NCBI GenBank assembly: GCA_048213135.1 | Contig: PS015663.1 | Coordinates: forward strand, 1,805 to 27,735 | Length of the DNA stretch: 25,931 nt | Direction of reading: 5' to 3' | From: Reclinomonas americana ATCC 50394 | Taxonomy: Eukaryota; Jakobida; Jakobea; Jakobida | In this document: piece by piece, positions 23,747 through 25,931 of the stretch | How the letters are laid out: the number at the start of each line of letters is the position of its first letter | How positions within the stretch are numbered: position 1 is the first letter of the stretch | Made by a program: the position numbers and the translations under genes | Notes under the pieces: model-generated | Told to the model about the DNA's origin: nothing | Databases searched by the model: none | Seen by the model: only the letters and a program-made list of their open reading frames with translations

Positions 23747-25655
23747 TCAACTGATGAACTCGTTGAACTCCTTCTTGCCCCACTCCAGGTCCGGGCAGCC
23801 GCTCACAAAGATAAACACCAACAACGCAATCATGATGAGCACCATCAGGCGCAACAGCCAGGTGACAATCACACTCTGCTTGCGCGCATCCTCCTTCTGC
23901 GGGGCGAGGGATGAGAAGGTGGTGGAGGAGCAAAACGAGAAGGACGGATGCCACAATACCTTGCGAGAGAAGTAGGCCGTGAACCACACGACAAACACGC
24001 CGGTCAGGAGGACGAGCGGGTAGAAAATGTTCGGCGGCATCGGGGTGGGGAAGTGGCCGCGACCGTATTTGATGATCAGCATGGTCTGAAACAAGAAAAG
24101 GGTGGTGAGCAAAGGGAGATAGGTGGGAGAGAGAAGGGGAGAGAGAAAAGGGAGAGAAGGAGAGAGGGCGAGGGGAAAGTGAGAGAGAAGGATGAGAGAG
24201 AAGGGGGGAGGGAAGAGGGAGAGAGAGAAGGGGAGAGAGGAGAGAGAGGGAAGGAAAAGCAAGAGACTGAGTGAGTGACAGAGAAACGATGTTTGAAAGA
24301 GGGAAGAGCAAGGGGAAAGAAACACAAAGCGAAAGACGAAGAGACAAGAGTCAGAGAAATGAAGAGAAGAGACAAAGGGATGGAATGAGCGAGAGGAAGA
24401 CAGGGCAAGAGACACAGAGATAGAGAATGATCGCAAGAGATAGAAGAGCGAGAAGGGAAAGACGAGAGGACAATACAAGAGATGAGAAAGGGGAAAAGAC
24501 AAACAGACCTCCGCAGAGTATATCGCCAGCGCAATCCACGTGTTCACGCCGACACGCTTGGTCCGCGGGTCGACAATAAACTGGTAGTACTCGCGCAAGG
24601 CGGGCACACCGATTCCGAGCCAAATGAGCAGGCTGCACAGGCGATGAGGGAGACGAAGAGTGATGTTACAGAGATGGACGGTCGACGGCGCACCGAATGG
24701 TGTTCATCGGATTCTTCGGCGGCACCCATAGGATGTACTTGAGGAAGAAGCCGTACAGCTCGACGCAGTTGACCTGTGCGAGAGAGAAGAGAAGAGAAGT
24801 GAGGGACAGAGAGGGAGAAGGAGAGAGAGAAGAGAGAGAGAGAGAGAGAGTTCTAGAGTCTATACGTGCGGTCGCAAGCCGCGTATTCTCTCTCCAGCAG
24901 CACACACGCGCGCAGAACACATACAATGTGAGAGAATTGCAAGAGTAAGGGAGAAGGATGAAACAACTTCTCGCCCACAAATTCACATTGTACGGAGAAG
25001 GAGATACCCATGCGACAGGGAGACACAGAGAGAGTGACGAGTCCCTCACGCATGTACGCAACAATCCACGCCACGGCCAGCACGTAGCAGAAGCGCTTGG
25101 CGTTGTCGAGGATCTTCCATTCGAACACATCAAGACTAGCAGCAAAGAAACAAGATAAGTAATCCTGTGGCGTTCCGCAATCCGCGACAAAGCGCGCAAC
25201 TGCTCAGGCAGGACACGCAGTCCGAGACGCTTCACGCGGTTCGACTCGCCCATCCAGTCGTACCACTGCGGACCATTGATGAGAACGTGGAGGAGTGTGC
25301 ATGCGAGAATGCATCGGCGCCCACTCACCCTCATCTGGAAATACTCGACAGTCTTCATGCCCAGGTACATGCCCAGCAGATTGCAGCCGAGCACGTCGAG
25401 AAGCAACTGCGAGAAGGTGAGACTTCACAGAGACAAGAGAGTGCACTACGAGGGTTGACGCAACGTGATCCCACCAGCACTCCTTGAAGTTCTCCATCAT
25501 GTGCTGGAAAACGCTGTGGGATGCCGTGTGAGCGAAGAGAGGAGGTAACAAGAGGAGGAGGAGCGCGACAACGCAACACTTCAGTCACTTCAAAGAGCAA
25601 GCTGTTGACGAGCACCAGTCGGTAGTCGCGCCACAGCAGCGCTTTGCCAAAGTAG
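23747..25655 (-). CDS. PTDSS2: phosphatidylserine synthase, PTDSS2-like (C-terminal part; 5' exons outside window)
   Basis: Exons on the minus strand: 25655-25578, 25513-25465, 25406-25329, 25265-25201, 25135-25063, 24773-24694, 24632-24509, 24085-23960, 23896-23747 (TGA 23747-23749); 274 codons with phases in agreement. Base-exchange PS synthases swap the head group of phosphatidylethanolamine (PSS2) or phosphatidylcholine (PSS1) for serine in the ER membrane. Diagnostic matches: WRDY, then ENFKECWWDH against human PTDSS2 NFSECWWDH; LGMYLGMKTVE against LGIYCGMKTLE; FFLKYILWVPP against FYLKFVLWMPP; PALREYYQFIVDP against VAMREIYDFMDDP. The matches favour PTDSS2 over PTDSS1, but substrate preference cannot be read from them. 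About six or seven membrane helices are visible, including one extra at the C-terminus. Roughly the first 40 percent of the protein is missing because the window ends. Confidence 0.95.
24086..24508. repeat. PTDSS2 intron: GA-rich degenerate repeat
   Basis: 423 nt, purine on the plus strand and hence CU-rich in the transcript, made of GGGAGAGAGAAGG and AAGAGACAAAG-like units. It contains no coding segment in phase. Confidence 0.85.
24774..25062. repeat. PTDSS2 intron: GA repeat and unique sequence
   Basis: A 289-nt intron with a GAGAGA tract at about 24800-24852 and unique sequence in the rest. It starts GTTGCG and ends GCACAG in the gene sense. Confidence 0.8.
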
Positions 25656-25931
25656 CTGTGGGAAGAGGGAAGCGTGGGTGACGGAGAAGGGTGGATGTTG
25701 CCGAAATTGTGCGCACGACGACGACTCACCCCTATGTTCACGTTGGCGGAAGTGAGGAAGAGTGGGGAGGAGAGGGGAGGAGAGGGGAGGAGAGGGGAGG
25801 AGAGGGGAGGAGAGGGGAGGAGAGGGAGGAGAGGGAGGAGAGGGAGGAGAGGGAGGAGAGGGAGGAGAGGGAGGAGAGGGAGGAGAGGAGGAGGAGGAGG
25901 GAGGAGAGGGAGAGGGAGGAGAGGGAGGAGA
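25656..25931. repeat. PTDSS2 upstream intron and GGGGAGGAGA tandem array to the window edge
   Basis: A GTGAGT donor on the minus strand at about 25730 implies a preceding exon end (coding NVNIG if in phase), but no acceptor is visible because from about 25765 to 25931 the sequence is a near-perfect array: GGGGAGGAGA decamers, then GGGAGGAGA nonamers, then shorter units. The remaining 5' exons must be beyond it. Confidence 0.8.

Overview
This is eukaryotic nuclear DNA. Every recognisable coding stretch is cut into short exons by introns with GT...AG-type ends, most of them about 45-85 nt long. The sequence is rich in CpG and full of microsatellites, and four assembly gaps (N runs at 1533-1637, 4755-5734, 6497-7037, 10033-10590) all lie inside purine/pyrimidine repeats. 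A CIP2A-type gene next to a PTDSS2-type gene, with compact introns, suggests an animal or a unicellular relative of animals. That placement is inference; nothing here fixes the species.

Layout. (1) 1-99 (+): possible last codons of a gene that enters from the left. (2) 154-8329 (-): a CIP2A homologue, modelled as 18 exons and 977 aa, with an armadillo-like N-terminal half, a coiled-coil C-terminal half and a proline-rich tail. (3) 8330-9008: a shared divergent promoter region holding a roughly 180-bp direct tandem duplication; both copies carry an inverted repeat around TTCGCGCG. (4) 9009-23515 (+): a HECT-type E3 ubiquitin ligase, modelled as 46 exons and 1964 aa. Its predicted order is an N-terminal transmembrane anchor, a long disordered Pro/Ser/Thr region with five xQT motifs, a helical region of about 930 aa, and a C-terminal HECT domain with catalytic Cys at about residue 1931. 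(5) 23516-23746: convergent intergenic spacer. (6) 23747-25655 (-): the C-terminal 274 codons of a PTDSS2-like phosphatidylserine synthase; its 5' exons lie beyond the right edge, past a GGGGAGGAGA-type repeat.

Genes are packed with little spacer: about 54 bp between the first two stop codons, 679 bp between the divergent starts and 231 bp between the convergent stops. No shared pathway is evident. CIP2A and the ligase may be co-regulated through the duplicated promoter unit.

Exons were joined by hand using reading phase, splice signals and remembered family alignments, and each summed CDS is a whole number of codons. The most unusual signals are a recurrent GTTGCG splice-donor class used by all three genes, a membrane-anchored HECT ligase, and an intron in which a segment carrying the authentic donor has been tandemly duplicated.
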